From an uncultured Candidatus Melainabacteria bacterium (GTDB taxonomy: Bacteria; Cyanobacteriota; Vampirovibrionia; Gastranaerophilales; Gastranaerophilaceae), in contig CAKUTH010000007.1 in the NCBI GenBank assembly GCA_934691935.1, forward strand, positions 62,001 to 126,000: 64,000 nt of DNA, read 5' to 3'. The translations under genes and the position numbers were made by a program. How positions within the stretch are numbered: position 1 is the stretch's first letter; every line of letters starts with the position of its first letter. The notes beneath the pieces are model-generated. The model was not told the origin of the DNA, searched no databases, and saw nothing but the letters and a program-made list of their open reading frames with translations. Shown one piece after another: positions 54,713 through 63,494 of this stretch.

Positions 54713-55816
54713 TTACTTAATATACATACAATCACCGTAAGAGAAAAATCTGTATTTGTTTTCAATTGCCTCTTTATAGGCTTCAAATATAAAATCTTTT
54801 CCAGCTAAAGCACTTACAAGCATTAATAATGTTGATTTTGGCAAATGGAAATTTGTTATCAAATTATCAACAACCTTAAATTCATAAGGCGGATATATAA
54901 ATAATTCGGAGCTGTCATGGCAAGGTTTTATGCATCCAAACTTTTGAAATGCAGTTTCCAATGTTCTCACCGTAGTTGTACCTACCGCAACAATTTTCCT
55001 GCCTTCTCTAAGCGCTCGATTAATCTGCTCTGACGCCTGCTCTGATATTTCAAAAGTTTCAGAGTGCATTTTATGTTCCAAAACATTTTCACATTGAACA
55101 GGTCTAAATGTTCCTAACCCAACGTTCAATGTCACTTCACAAAGTTCAACACCCTTATCCTGCAATTTCTTCAAAATTTCTTTTGTAAAATGTAACCCAG
55201 CAGTCGGCGCTGCAACCGAGCCTTCGTCTTTCGCATAAACCGTCTGATATCGTTCAAAATCCAATTTTTTTAAATCATCATTCTGTATTTTTCTTTCTAT
55301 ATAAGGCGGAAGCGGGATATTCCCGTTTCTGTGCAAAACATCTAAAACATTATCGCCCTCAAATAAAAGTTCAACAAGCCATTCTCCGTTATCTTCCAAT
55401 CGCTTAATCACGCGAACTGACAACTCATCACTAATTTTAACTATTGTATCAGGACTTACACGCTTCGATGGCTTTATTAATACATCCCAGTAACAGTAAC
55501 GTAGTCGTTGCATCCGACCAATTGGGTCTTGCATATCAATTTCTAGAGATTGGTCATCTGCCTGTTTTAGCAAAAACACTTCAATTTTTGCACCTGTATC
55601 CTTATGCCCAATTAACCTCGCAGGAAGAACTTTTGTATTATTCATAACAAGTAACGCATCCGACTCTATGAAATCTACAATGTCATAAAAATGTTTATGA
55701 GAAATGGTTCTATCCTTTCGGTTTAGAACCATCATTTTCGAATTTTCTCTTTTGTCTGCTGGCATTTGCGCAATCAAATCTTCTGGCAAATTGTAATCAT
55801 ATTCTGAAAGTAACAT
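54713..55816 (-). CDS. queA: S-adenosylmethionine:tRNA ribosyltransferase-isomerase
   Basis: QueA builds epoxyqueuosine on tRNA in queuosine synthesis. The 367-residue protein starts MLLSEYDYNLPEDLIAQMP and has NNTKVLPARLIGHK, SVAAPTAGLHFTKEIL (about 200), LNVGLGTFRPV and NLITNFHLPKSTLLMLVSAL. It stands between an octamer array (3') and a dispersed repeat (5'). Confidence 0.95.
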   Translation of the reverse strand: MLLSEYDYNLPEDLIAQMPADKRENSKMMVLNRKDRTISHKHFYDIVDFIESDALLVMNNTKVLPARLIGHKDTGAKIEVFLLKQADDQSLEIDMQDPIGRMQRLRYCYWDVLIKPSKRVSPDTIVKISDELSVRVIKRLEDNGEWLVELLFEGDNVLDVLHRNGNIPLPPYIERKIQNDDLKKLDFERYQTVYAKDEGSVAAPTAGLHFTKEILKKLQDKGVELCEVTLNVGLGTFRPVQCENVLEHKMHSETFEISEQASEQINRALREGRKIVAVGTTTVRTLETAFQKFGCIKPCHDSSELFIYPPYEFKVVDNLITNFHLPKSTLLMLVSALAGKDFIFEAYKEAIENKYRFFSYGDCMYIK

Positions 55817-55827
55817 TAATTCCTGTT

Positions 55828-55897
55828 GAGATTCTTCGCCTTATACCTGTCATGCTGAGTGTCGCGAAGTATCTCATAATTTACTGCTCAGAATGAC
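55828..55897. repeat. Dispersed inverted repeat, copy 3 (3' of yidC)
   Basis: GAGATTCTTCG, TGTCATGCTGAG, CGCGAAGTATCTC and CTCAGAATGAC; a variant of the family at 39986-40053. Confidence 0.75.
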
Positions 55898-55899
55898 AC

Positions 55900-56988
55900 T
55901 TATTCTTTTGATTTAATTTGTTTTGCACCTGCAACATCAATATCTGTTGCCAAAACATCCGATTTAGCATGCTCTGCATCTATTTGTTTATTTACAATAA
56001 CCGTTTGTAATATTTGAATGATATTACTTGTTACAAGATATAGCAAAACACCTGCAGGGATAGGAATAATTATAAATGTACCAATAATCATAATCGGCAT
56101 AAAAGTTCCCATTGATTTTTGGATAGCCTCTTGTGTAGGGTCAGATGCTCCAGATTTAGGCTTGTTAACAGACATCATAATTTTTTGTGACGCAAACATT
56201 GTCACTGCAAACAACGCAATTAACAAGAACACATCCCAGTGGAAAGACCTTGCAGAAGCGGTTGTCGGAACTGATGCCATCAAAATATTACCTTCTTTTG
56301 TGAAAGTTACGTTTTCAATTTCTTTGTTAGACATATCAGTAACAGCAACTTCTGCTTTTTCAATATCATTTAATTGAGCAAATTTCAAATCTAAGTGATC
56401 TAAATCAATTTTAAAATCAACTGGCTCACCAGGTTTAAATTCGCCTTGAATTTCAACTGCTTTTGAAGGATTTTTAATTTTTACATTTTCTAGAGTTTCG
56501 GTTGGCAAATAAACTTTTGCAGTCTTACCGATAGTAAACGTATCACTTTGAGAAACGCCAAAAGTTCCATCATAAGAACGTCCAGCTGTCGCACGCAAAG
56601 TTGTATCTAATCTGCTTAAGAATCCAAAAGATGTATCGCCTGCAATTTGAATAAATTGAGGGCTCATTAAAGCTGAATACAACAATATAAAAATCGGCAA
56701 TTGAATTAACAACGGCAAACATCCACCCATCGGATTAAACTTATGTTCTTTGTAGAATTCCATAAGTTTTTGTTGCATTTTTTGCGGATCGTTTTTATAT
56801 CTGTCTTGAATAGCCTTGATTTTTGGCTGTAAATTTTGCATCATCTTCATTGAACGTTGTTGAGAAACATTCAACGGCCACATAGCGAGTCTGATTATAA
56901 CTGTTAATAATATAATGGCAAATCCATAGTTACCTACAACATGAGCCAAACCTTTTAATAATTCGATAGTTAAAGTCGTAAAATCCAA
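55900..56988 (-). CDS. yidC: Membrane protein insertase YidC/Oxa1
   Basis: YidC inserts proteins into the inner membrane, alone or with SecYEG. The 362-residue protein has the first helix GNYGFAIILLTVIIRLAMW with the conserved arginine, a charged loop QPKIKAIQDRYKNDPQKMQQ, GGCLPLLIQLPIFILLYSAL and later helices. A roughly 110-residue soluble insertion follows residue 120, and there is no large N-terminal periplasmic domain, unlike proteobacterial YidC. It is flanked on both sides by the dispersed repeat. rnpA and rpmH are not next to it. Confidence 0.94.
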   Translation of the reverse strand: MDFTTLTIELLKGLAHVVGNYGFAIILLTVIIRLAMWPLNVSQQRSMKMMQNLQPKIKAIQDRYKNDPQKMQQKLMEFYKEHKFNPMGGCLPLLIQLPIFILLYSALMSPQFIQIAGDTSFGFLSRLDTTLRATAGRSYDGTFGVSQSDTFTIGKTAKVYLPTETLENVKIKNPSKAVEIQGEFKPGEPVDFKIDLDHLDLKFAQLNDIEKAEVAVTDMSNKEIENVTFTKEGNILMASVPTTASARSFHWDVFLLIALFAVTMFASQKIMMSVNKPKSGASDPTQEAIQKSMGTFMPIMIIGTFIIIPIPAGVLLYLVTSNIIQILQTVIVNKQIDAEHAKSDVLATDIDVAGAKQIKSKE

Positions 56989-57008
56989 TTTCCCTAATCC
57001 TCATAGTT

Positions 57009-57074
57009 GATTCTTCGGCTAATGTCATTCTGAGCAAATCGAAGAATCTCAATAACTTACGCCTCAGAACGACG
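57009..57074. repeat. Dispersed inverted repeat, copy 4 (5' of yidC)
   Basis: GATTCTTCGGCT, GTCATTCTGAGC, CGAAGAATCTC and CTCAGAACGAC; same family as the other three copies. Confidence 0.8.
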
Positions 57075-57176
57075 ACTACAAAAAGTTTATTATAAAATCA
57101 TAGGCAAGTCAATAAATATTACAAAAGATAGCAAGAATATTTGACTGGGAAAGTAAAAAATTTAATAGTTAAGGTT

Positions 57177-57270
57177 CATAGTTTTAAAATATGTAAACTA
57201 TAAACTATTATCTATTGAAAACTTTTACTTTATAGTTTATAGTTTTAAAATATAACAACTATAAACTATG
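57177..57270 (+). promoter_or_regulatory. Paired palindromic operator-like repeats before the fic gene
   Basis: ATAGTTTTAAAATAT..AAACTATAAACTAT occurs twice with small changes (57177-57208 and 57238-57270). Each copy is palindromic (ATAGTTT/AAACTAT). The second ends about 8 nt before ATG 57279. The Fic protein has a C-terminal HTH-like part and could bind here. Confidence 0.6.
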
Positions 57271-57278
57271 AGGTTAAT

Positions 57279-58166
57279 ATGAATTCTATTTTAGATAAAA
57301 TTAAAGCAAATCAACAAAAATTAGCAACATTATTAGAAAACCCTAACAACAAAAAAGAAATGTACAAATGGCTAAAAACCGAGTTAGCCTACACATCAAA
57401 CGCTATTGAGGGAAATACATTAACAAGGAAAGAAACGGAACTTGTTATTGATGATGGGATTACATCAACCTCTAAACCTCTACAGCATTATATTGAAGCT
57501 GTGAATCATGCGAAAGCATTTGAAAAAATCATTACGTTTTTAAATGAAAGCAAAAACGTAAATGAAAATTTTATGCTCAATATTCATAAAATAATTTTAA
57601 CTGGCCTAGATGATGATAATGCTGGTTTTTATAGAAATTGTCGAGTAAGAATTTCAGGCTCTGCAGTAATTATGCCAAATCCAATAAAAGTACCTGATTT
57701 AATGACAAATTTTTATAATTGGCTTAGCGATAATATGGATAGTGAACCTCTGACTGCAATTTTAGCGCATTTAAAGTTTGTATCAATTCACCCATTTGCT
57801 GATGGAAACGGCAGATGTGCAAGACTTTTAATGAATACTATTTTATTAAAATTTGGTTTTACCCCTATAGTAATTCGTCCGACAGACAGAAAAAAATATT
57901 TGTCGGTAGTTGAAAATTACCAGCTTAAAGGAGATGACAAACCATACATAGCTTTTATGTTAAATCTTTTGAATAGAACGTTAAAGATACTTATTACAAT
58001 ATTAGATACAGATATTGATATAGAACCAAATGAGCTATTAACGATTTCTAAGTATGCAAAATTAAAAAATGTTCCAGTTTCAACTATTAGACATTGGATA
58101 AAAGTAGGGAAAATAGTGCCTGCAAGCTATACTGATTCTGGTTACATGTTATTTAAAAAAGATTAA
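57279..58166 (+). CDS. Fic-domain protein with inhibitory helix and HTH-like C-terminus
   Basis: The 295-residue protein has the Fic motif HPFADGNGRCAR (about 172-183), expected to transfer AMP from ATP to a protein hydroxyl. The N-terminal inhibitory motif TSNAIEGN (about 38-45, [ST]xxxE[GN]) is intact, so it is probably autoinhibited. Residues about 250-295 (LTISKYAKLKNVPVSTIRHW) look like a MerR-type DNA-binding helix pair, suggesting self-regulation via the upstream repeats. No antitoxin gene is next to it. Other Fic enzymes use different nucleotides. Confidence 0.9.
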   Translation: MNSILDKIKANQQKLATLLENPNNKKEMYKWLKTELAYTSNAIEGNTLTRKETELVIDDGITSTSKPLQHYIEAVNHAKAFEKIITFLNESKNVNENFMLNIHKIILTGLDDDNAGFYRNCRVRISGSAVIMPNPIKVPDLMTNFYNWLSDNMDSEPLTAILAHLKFVSIHPFADGNGRCARLLMNTILLKFGFTPIVIRPTDRKKYLSVVENYQLKGDDKPYIAFMLNLLNRTLKILITILDTDIDIEPNELLTISKYAKLKNVPVSTIRHWIKVGKIVPASYTDSGYMLFKKD

Positions 58167-58264
58167 TTTCTCAATTCACTAAAAAACGAATTTCTACAAC
58201 TCTATTAAAATTAGACCCGCATAAAAACGTCACGACAGCACTTTAATAAACCGACTAAACAACA

Positions 58265-58289
58265 AAAAAACTCACCGAAGTGAGTTTTT
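58265..58289 (-). terminator. Terminator of the tRNA-Pro unit
   Basis: Read on the minus strand, AACTCAC-TTCG-GTGAGTT forms a stem with a UUCG-type loop followed by a T-run. Confidence 0.85.
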
Positions 58290-58294
58290 CTAAA

Positions 58295-58371
58295 TGGTCG
58301 GGATGACACGATTTGAACGTGCGACCCCCTCGTCCCAAGCGAGGTGCGCTACCAAGCTGCGCCACATCCCG
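58295..58371 (-). tRNA. tRNA-Pro (anticodon TGG), CCA encoded
   Basis: Acceptor CGGGATG (starting 58371) with CATCCCG, discriminator A and an encoded CCA (77 nt). The anticodon loop CTTGGGA carries TGG. GGTAGCGCAC is the D-arm and GTTCAAATC the T-loop region. Confidence 0.96.
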
Positions 58372-58408
58372 AAGGTATTTAATTTTCAACCGTTTCACGT
58401 TTGAAAAA

Positions 58409-58473
58409 GTGCGCTACCACCTCTCGTGAAACAATTCACTGGATTGTTTCACTCGGCAGAGTGCCACATCCCG
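58409..58473 (-). other. 5' half-copy of tRNA-Pro with a 44-nt insert in the D-arm
   Basis: On the minus strand CGGGATGTGGC (58473-58463) copies the first 11 nt of the tRNA-Pro 102 nt downstream. A 44-nt insert follows (58462-58419), beginning ACTCTGCCGAGTGA and ending CACGAGAGGT. The tRNA resumes with GGTAGCGCAC (58418-58409) and stops before the anticodon arm. The insert contains a perfect 10-bp hairpin, GTGAAACAAT with ATTGTTTCAC. Flanking leader sequence is duplicated too. Compare 18784-18851. Confidence 0.85.
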
Positions 58474-58540
58474 AAGGTTATTTAAATTTCAAAACGTACA
58501 TTCTTTAAGCGGTACGTCTGCGATTTATCCCGCAAGACTT

Positions 58541-58569
58541 ATTGTATTATAAGCAAAATTTTTAGTCAA
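58541..58569 (-). promoter_or_regulatory. Promoter of the tRNA-Pro unit
   Basis: On the minus strand TTGACT (58569-58564) and TACAAT (58546-58541) are 17 nt apart. The expected start near 58534 places the half-copy inside a leader of about 160 nt. Confidence 0.6.
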
Positions 58570-58576
58570 GTGTTTT

Positions 58577-59818
58577 TTAAAAAATTGACCCAAGCATTCC
58601 TACATAAGCCTGCACAAACGCAATCATAATGAACAATACAGCTATACCCATAATTATTATAACAGTGGGCTCAAACAACCTTGTCATTGCTTCTAACGCC
58701 AAATCGACTTTTTTATCTATAACTTCAGCACAGTCATGAAACATTTTACCAAGAGTTCCTGATTTTTCGCCAGCTGAAATCATTGACAACAGGGCATGGG
58801 GCAAAACCGCTGTTCTTTCAAAGGCTTCAGTCAACGTTTTACCTAATCTTATCAAATTTGCCGAAGCTGAAATTTTTGATTTTATCGTATTATTTCCAAC
58901 AGTTTTGCCAGCAAGCTCAATACCTGACATAATCGGCACTCCAGCATCATAAGAAATATTCATAACAGTCATGAAATTTGATAAATTTATATATGTAATA
59001 AAATCTGAAAGTGCTGGTATTTTCAATACAAAATTATCAATTTTAGCTTTAATTGAAGGGATTTTAAACATTTTGACAACTACATAAACAAGAGCTCCGA
59101 AAATCAACAACACAAGCCACCAGAAATTCCCGATAAAATTGAATGCACCAATTATTGATTGCGCCATAATTGGCAAATCCGCACCATTAAACGCCATGAC
59201 TGAAGCAAATTTTGGGAATACTAATTTTGCAAAAATCAGCAATAAGCCAAGCATCATTAATATTAACACGCAAGGATAAATTGATGCACTAATAATTTTA
59301 CCCTTTATAGAATCCTGTTTTCTAAAAAGAACAAGCATTCTGCTGAGAGTAACCTCTAATTCACCTGCATTTTCACCTGTTTCAACCAAACTGGTATAAA
59401 CTGGACCAAAAACTTCGCCGTAATGACTTTTAATACTCTGAGCAAATGTTGAACCTGACGATATTGAAAGCCTCAACGTCATGCAGATATTTTTAATCTT
59501 TAAATCTGGAGAATTTGTTTCCATAGAATTCAGCGCTTCCATTATTGGAATACCTGCAGACAGCATGGTTTCTAGCTCAGAGGTAAACATTATTTTTTGA
59601 GATAAACTCAAAAATTTCACCTTTTGAGTTTCAAATTGAGCATCTTTCGCCTTTAATGTTTGGATTTCTGTTCCAGAAGGGGTTTCAGTATAAATTTTAG
59701 TTGGCATAAAACCGAGTTTTCTAATCGCTTCGCGCGCCTCTCTAGGGCTTGAAGCCTCAATTTCACCCTCGACCAATTTTGTATTATTTTTTAATGCTTG
59801 ATATTTAAACTTTGCCAT
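58577..59818 (-). CDS. Type II secretion / type IV pilus inner-membrane platform protein (PilC/GspF family)
   Basis: The 413-residue protein has two repeated T2SF domains (about 70-190 and 275-395), with KIMFTSELETMLSAGIPIMEALNSM in the first. Three membrane segments are ASIYPCVLILMMLGLLLIF, WWLVLLIFGALVYVVV and VIIIMGIAVLFIMIAFVQAY. It anchors the assembly ATPase in pilus or pseudopilus machines. The pilin-like genes at 38630 and 50568 are plausible substrates; no other pil gene is adjacent. Confidence 0.93.
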   Translation of the reverse strand: MAKFKYQALKNNTKLVEGEIEASSPREAREAIRKLGFMPTKIYTETPSGTEIQTLKAKDAQFETQKVKFLSLSQKIMFTSELETMLSAGIPIMEALNSMETNSPDLKIKNICMTLRLSISSGSTFAQSIKSHYGEVFGPVYTSLVETGENAGELEVTLSRMLVLFRKQDSIKGKIISASIYPCVLILMMLGLLLIFAKLVFPKFASVMAFNGADLPIMAQSIIGAFNFIGNFWWLVLLIFGALVYVVVKMFKIPSIKAKIDNFVLKIPALSDFITYINLSNFMTVMNISYDAGVPIMSGIELAGKTVGNNTIKSKISASANLIRLGKTLTEAFERTAVLPHALLSMISAGEKSGTLGKMFHDCAEVIDKKVDLALEAMTRLFEPTVIIIMGIAVLFIMIAFVQAYVGMLGSIF

Positions 59819-59884
59819 ACTTCCTAAACATTTACTCCATTATTAAAAATTTACCCTCTCAAAACAGAGAGGGTAAACATTAAA

Positions 59885-62377
59885 TTATTGAACTGTTTCT
59901 TCTGTCGGTTGTTCTTTTTTAGCTCGTTTTGCCTTTTTTTCAAAAGCAATTTTGTCATCTACGAGTTTAAGAACTATCGTATCACCAGCTGAATATTTAC
60001 CTGAAAGGATTTCTTCAGCAAGCATATCTTCGACCTTGCGTTGAATTAACCTTCTCAAAGGTCTTGCACCATAGGCTTCCGAATATCCATTCTTAGCCAA
60101 ATGATCTTTTACCTCATCGGTAACTTCAATTGTCAATTCACGTTCTGCTAAGCGTTTGAACAAATCTTTAAGCATCAAATCTACAATTTGTCTGATTTCT
60201 TCTTGTGACAAGTGTGAGAATACAATTGTTTCATCAATACGGTTCAAGAACTCTGGTCTGAACGCTTTTTTCATTTCTTCAGAAACTGTTTCTTTTAGTT
60301 TTTCGTACTTATCTTTAGATTCATCTTCCGCAGTCGAGAAACCTAGTTTTGATGTCGTTGTAATCATACTTGCACCAACGTTAGATGTCATAATAATGAT
60401 TGTGTTTTTGAAGTTTACGTGGCGTCCTTTAGCGTCTGTCAAACGTCCGTCATCAAGAATTTGAAGCATGATGTTGAATACGTCTGGATGAGCTTTTTCA
60501 ATTTCATCAAACAGAATTACGCAATAAGGTTTTTTACGAACAAGTTCTGTCAAATGTCCGCCATCATCGTAACCCACATACCCTGGAGGTGAACCGATAA
60601 GTTTTGCTGTTGAATGTTTTTCCATAAATTCAGACATATCAACTCTTATCATATTATCTTCAGAGCCAAACACTGCTTCTGCAAGAGCTTTTGCAAGTTC
60701 GGTTTTACCAACACCTGTAGGACCTGCAAAAATAAAACTTCCGATAGGTCTGTTTGGTGCTTTTAATCCAACACGAGCACGTCTGATTGCTTTTGAAATT
60801 GCAACAACTGCGTCATGCTGACCAATAACTCTTTCGTGCAGAGTATCTTCTAATTTCAACAATCTTTCGCTTTCGCCTTCTGTCAATTTCGTAACAGGGA
60901 CACCAGTCATAGTTGCAATTACTTCTGCTACGTTTTCAGCCGTAACAGTTGGCTTATTTGCCTCGTGTTCTTCTCTATAGGCTTGTGCCATTTCTCGAAT
61001 TCTATCTTTCATGTCCGCTTCATCATCTCTAAGCTGAGATGCTTTTTCGAACTCTTGATTTCTAATAGCTTCTTCTTTTTCTTTAATTATAGAGCGAAGT
61101 TCTTTTTCAAGCTCTTTACCTTCTGGAGAAAGGTTAGAAACTTTAAGACGAACTTTTGATGAAGCCTCATCGATTACGTCAATAGCTTTGTCAGGTAAAA
61201 ATCTATCAGTTATATATTTACTTGACAATTTTACAGCTGCGACAATTGCATCATCTGAGATAATCAATTTGTGGTGTTCTTCATATTTAGGTTTCAAACC
61301 TTTAATAATCTCAATAGATTCATCTTCAGTCGGCTCATCAATAATTACAGGTTGAAAACGACGTTCCAAAGCAGAATCTTTTTCAACATATTTTCTATAT
61401 TCATCAAGTGTTGTTGCACCGATAACCTGAATTTCACCACGTGACAATGCTGGTTTTAAAATATTAGCCGCGTCAATAGCACCTTCTGCAGCGCCAGCAC
61501 CGATAAGTGTATGCATTTCGTCGATTACAAGAATAATATTTCCAGCTTGACGAATTTCATCCATGATTTTTTTCAAACGTTCTTCAAATTCGCCACGATA
61601 CTTCGTACCAGCAACCAAAAGCCCCATATCAAGCTGAATAACTTTTTTACCATCTAAAATATCAGGAACTTCAGCATTAACTATTCTGATTGCCAAACCT
61701 TCTGCTACAGCGGTTTTACCAACCCCTGGCTCACCAATCAAAACTGGGTTATTTTTCGTACGACGTGCCAAAATTTGAATTACACGTTCAATTTCTTTTT
61801 CTCTGCCAACAACTGGGTCAAGCCTCAATTCTTGGGCAGCAAGAGTTAAATCTCTACCGAATTCATCCAAACTAGGTGTTTTAGTTTTTCCACCTGCAGT
61901 TGATGAAGAACTTGAACCGCCTGATGAAACAGTCTGTGGTTTACTTTCACCAAGCATTTTTACAACATTACTTCTTACCTTGTTCAAATCAACTCCAAGG
62001 TTTTCTAAAACTCTGGCAGCAACACCCTCACCTTCTCTTATCAAGCCTAACAAAAGGTGTTCTGTGCCAATATAGTTATGACCAAGCTGTCTTGCTTCAT
62101 CCCAAGATAACTCCAAAACTCTCTTTGCTCGAGGTGTGAATGGAATTTCTACAGCAACGAAACCTGAGCCTCGTCCAATTATTTTTTCAACTTCTGCTCT
62201 GGCATCTTTCAAAGTCACGCCCATTGACTTAAGTGTTTTTGCAGCAACACCCGTACCTTCACCAATCAGACCTAGCAATACTTGCTCTGTTCCAACAAAG
62301 TTATGTCCGAGCCTGCGTGCTTCTTCTTGAGCCAGCATTATGACTTTTATAGCCTTTTCCGTAAAACGTTCAAACAT
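59885..62377 (-). CDS. clpC: ATP-dependent Clp protease ATPase subunit ClpC
   Basis: ClpC unfolds proteins for ClpP. The 830-residue protein has two Clp_N repeats (about 1-145; RFTEKAIKVIMLAQEEAR is the family start), AAA-1 with GEPGVGKTA (about 218), a UVR motif region (IIKEKEEAIRNQEFEKASQLR partly, about 425), AAA-2 with GPTGVGKTE (about 550) and a C-terminal D2 domain. The UVR motif between the modules distinguishes ClpC from ClpB. A Ser-rich linker (SSGGSSSSSTAGG) follows the N-domain. Confidence 0.95.
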   Translation of the reverse strand: MFERFTEKAIKVIMLAQEEARRLGHNFVGTEQVLLGLIGEGTGVAAKTLKSMGVTLKDARAEVEKIIGRGSGFVAVEIPFTPRAKRVLELSWDEARQLGHNYIGTEHLLLGLIREGEGVAARVLENLGVDLNKVRSNVVKMLGESKPQTVSSGGSSSSSTAGGKTKTPSLDEFGRDLTLAAQELRLDPVVGREKEIERVIQILARRTKNNPVLIGEPGVGKTAVAEGLAIRIVNAEVPDILDGKKVIQLDMGLLVAGTKYRGEFEERLKKIMDEIRQAGNIILVIDEMHTLIGAGAAEGAIDAANILKPALSRGEIQVIGATTLDEYRKYVEKDSALERRFQPVIIDEPTEDESIEIIKGLKPKYEEHHKLIISDDAIVAAVKLSSKYITDRFLPDKAIDVIDEASSKVRLKVSNLSPEGKELEKELRSIIKEKEEAIRNQEFEKASQLRDDEADMKDRIREMAQAYREEHEANKPTVTAENVAEVIATMTGVPVTKLTEGESERLLKLEDTLHERVIGQHDAVVAISKAIRRARVGLKAPNRPIGSFIFAGPTGVGKTELAKALAEAVFGSEDNMIRVDMSEFMEKHSTAKLIGSPPGYVGYDDGGHLTELVRKKPYCVILFDEIEKAHPDVFNIMLQILDDGRLTDAKGRHVNFKNTIIIMTSNVGASMITTTSKLGFSTAEDESKDKYEKLKETVSEEMKKAFRPEFLNRIDETIVFSHLSQEEIRQIVDLMLKDLFKRLAERELTIEVTDEVKDHLAKNGYSEAYGARPLRRLIQRKVEDMLAEEILSGKYSAGDTIVLKLVDDKIAFEKKAKRAKKEQPTEETVQ

Positions 62378-62465
62378 TTATTTGACTCCTATCTCTCTCA
62401 ATATATATATTTTAAATAAAAAACAAAAAACTTTCAAGTAGGAAATATATATTAACATTTTTGGA

Positions 62466-62599
62466 GTAATAAGTCACTAAGACGATAAGTCGTTAAGTAC
62501 ATTTTGGGAATAGGGCACTAAGATACTAGGGCACTAAGGCACTAAGTTCGTTTAGGTTGTAAGGTAATAAGGTAATAGGGTAGTAAGGTAATAAGTGCA
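62466..62599. repeat. Degenerate octamer array upstream of clpC
   Basis: Units GGGCACTA, AGATACTA, GGGCACTA, AGGCACTA and then AAGGTAAT, AAGGTAAT, AGGGTAGT, AAGGTAAT keep an 8-nt period for over 80 nt. There is no ORF. Confidence 0.75.
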
Positions 62600-62607
62600 T
62601 TTCAAAA

Positions 62608-62638
62608 AGAAAAGCCCACTTTGAAAAGTGAGCTTTTG
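62608..62638 (-). terminator. Terminator of the NarL-type regulator gene
   Basis: On the minus strand AAAAGCTCACTTT pairs with AAAGTGGGCTTTT (one G-T pair) and leads into a T-run. Confidence 0.75.
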
Positions 62639-62664
62639 ATAAACATATAAACAACCTAAATTAA

Positions 62665-63342
62665 TTAAACTATACCCTCTTTTACTGCCTTTACTGCTGC
62701 CTGAACTCTGTCATTTACACACATCTTTTGCAAAATTGAACAAACATGAGCTTTTGCAGTATGAACGCTGACAATCAATTCTTTTGCAATTTCAGTATTA
62801 CTTTTACCAGAAACCAAATGTTTTAGGACTTCAAACTCTCTTTCGGTCAACGGAACACGGCCTTCATAATCAGACTTGCCCTGTAAAATACCTACATTAT
62901 CAATCTTTGGCAATGCATTTAATGTCATCTGAGCAACTACTGGGTCTAACCAGCAAACACCATTTGATACATCTCGAACAACCTCTGCCAGTTTATTAGG
63001 ATCAATATCTTTCATACAATAAGCACTTGCTCCAGAGCTCAAAGCTGAAATAACTTCCTCTGCTCTATCATGAGATGTTAACGCAATTATTTTGGACTCA
63101 AATCCCATTTCCTTGCATTTGGCTGTCGCCTCTATACCATTCAATCCTGGCAGACCCAAATCCATCAAAACAACATCTGGCTTATATTTTTCAATAAGTT
63201 TTAACCCCTCTGTAGCATCTTCAGCTTCTGCAACAACATTAATATCTTTATTGGCATTCAATGCACATCGCAAACCCACTCGTGTTAATTTAAAATCTTC
63301 TATAATAATTACACTAATACATTTTTCCTCAGTTTTGACCAT
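62665..63342 (-). CDS. NarL/FixJ-family response regulator
   Basis: The 225-residue protein has a receiver domain (about 10-130) with IIEDFKLTRVG, the phospho-acceptor in VVLMDLGLPGLNG (about 60) and a switch lysine in YCMKDIDP (about 110). A LuxR-type HTH follows (about 160-222: LTEREFEVLKHLVSGKSNTE). It binds DNA when phosphorylated. No histidine kinase is adjacent, so the partner is unlinked. GAAAGGGGCAATTT precedes the ATG. The sensed signal is unknown. Confidence 0.93.
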   Translation of the reverse strand: MVKTEEKCISVIIIEDFKLTRVGLRCALNANKDINVVAEAEDATEGLKLIEKYKPDVVLMDLGLPGLNGIEATAKCKEMGFESKIIALTSHDRAEEVISALSSGASAYCMKDIDPNKLAEVVRDVSNGVCWLDPVVAQMTLNALPKIDNVGILQGKSDYEGRVPLTEREFEVLKHLVSGKSNTEIAKELIVSVHTAKAHVCSILQKMCVNDRVQAAVKAVKEGIV

Positions 63343-63494
63343 AAATTGCCCCTTTCATAAATTGAAATCTTTAAAACAATTAAATTACAAAAAAAAGAAC
63401 AATCTATTAGCCAACATGGTAATATAACTAAAAATTTACAATCCTCTAATTTATTTATGATATAATTTCATTAGAAGAAAGAGGGATTTAAGAC

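Noticed and set aside
62466..62599. CRISPR array
   Set aside because: Units are 8 nt, contiguous and drifting, with no spacers or cas genes.
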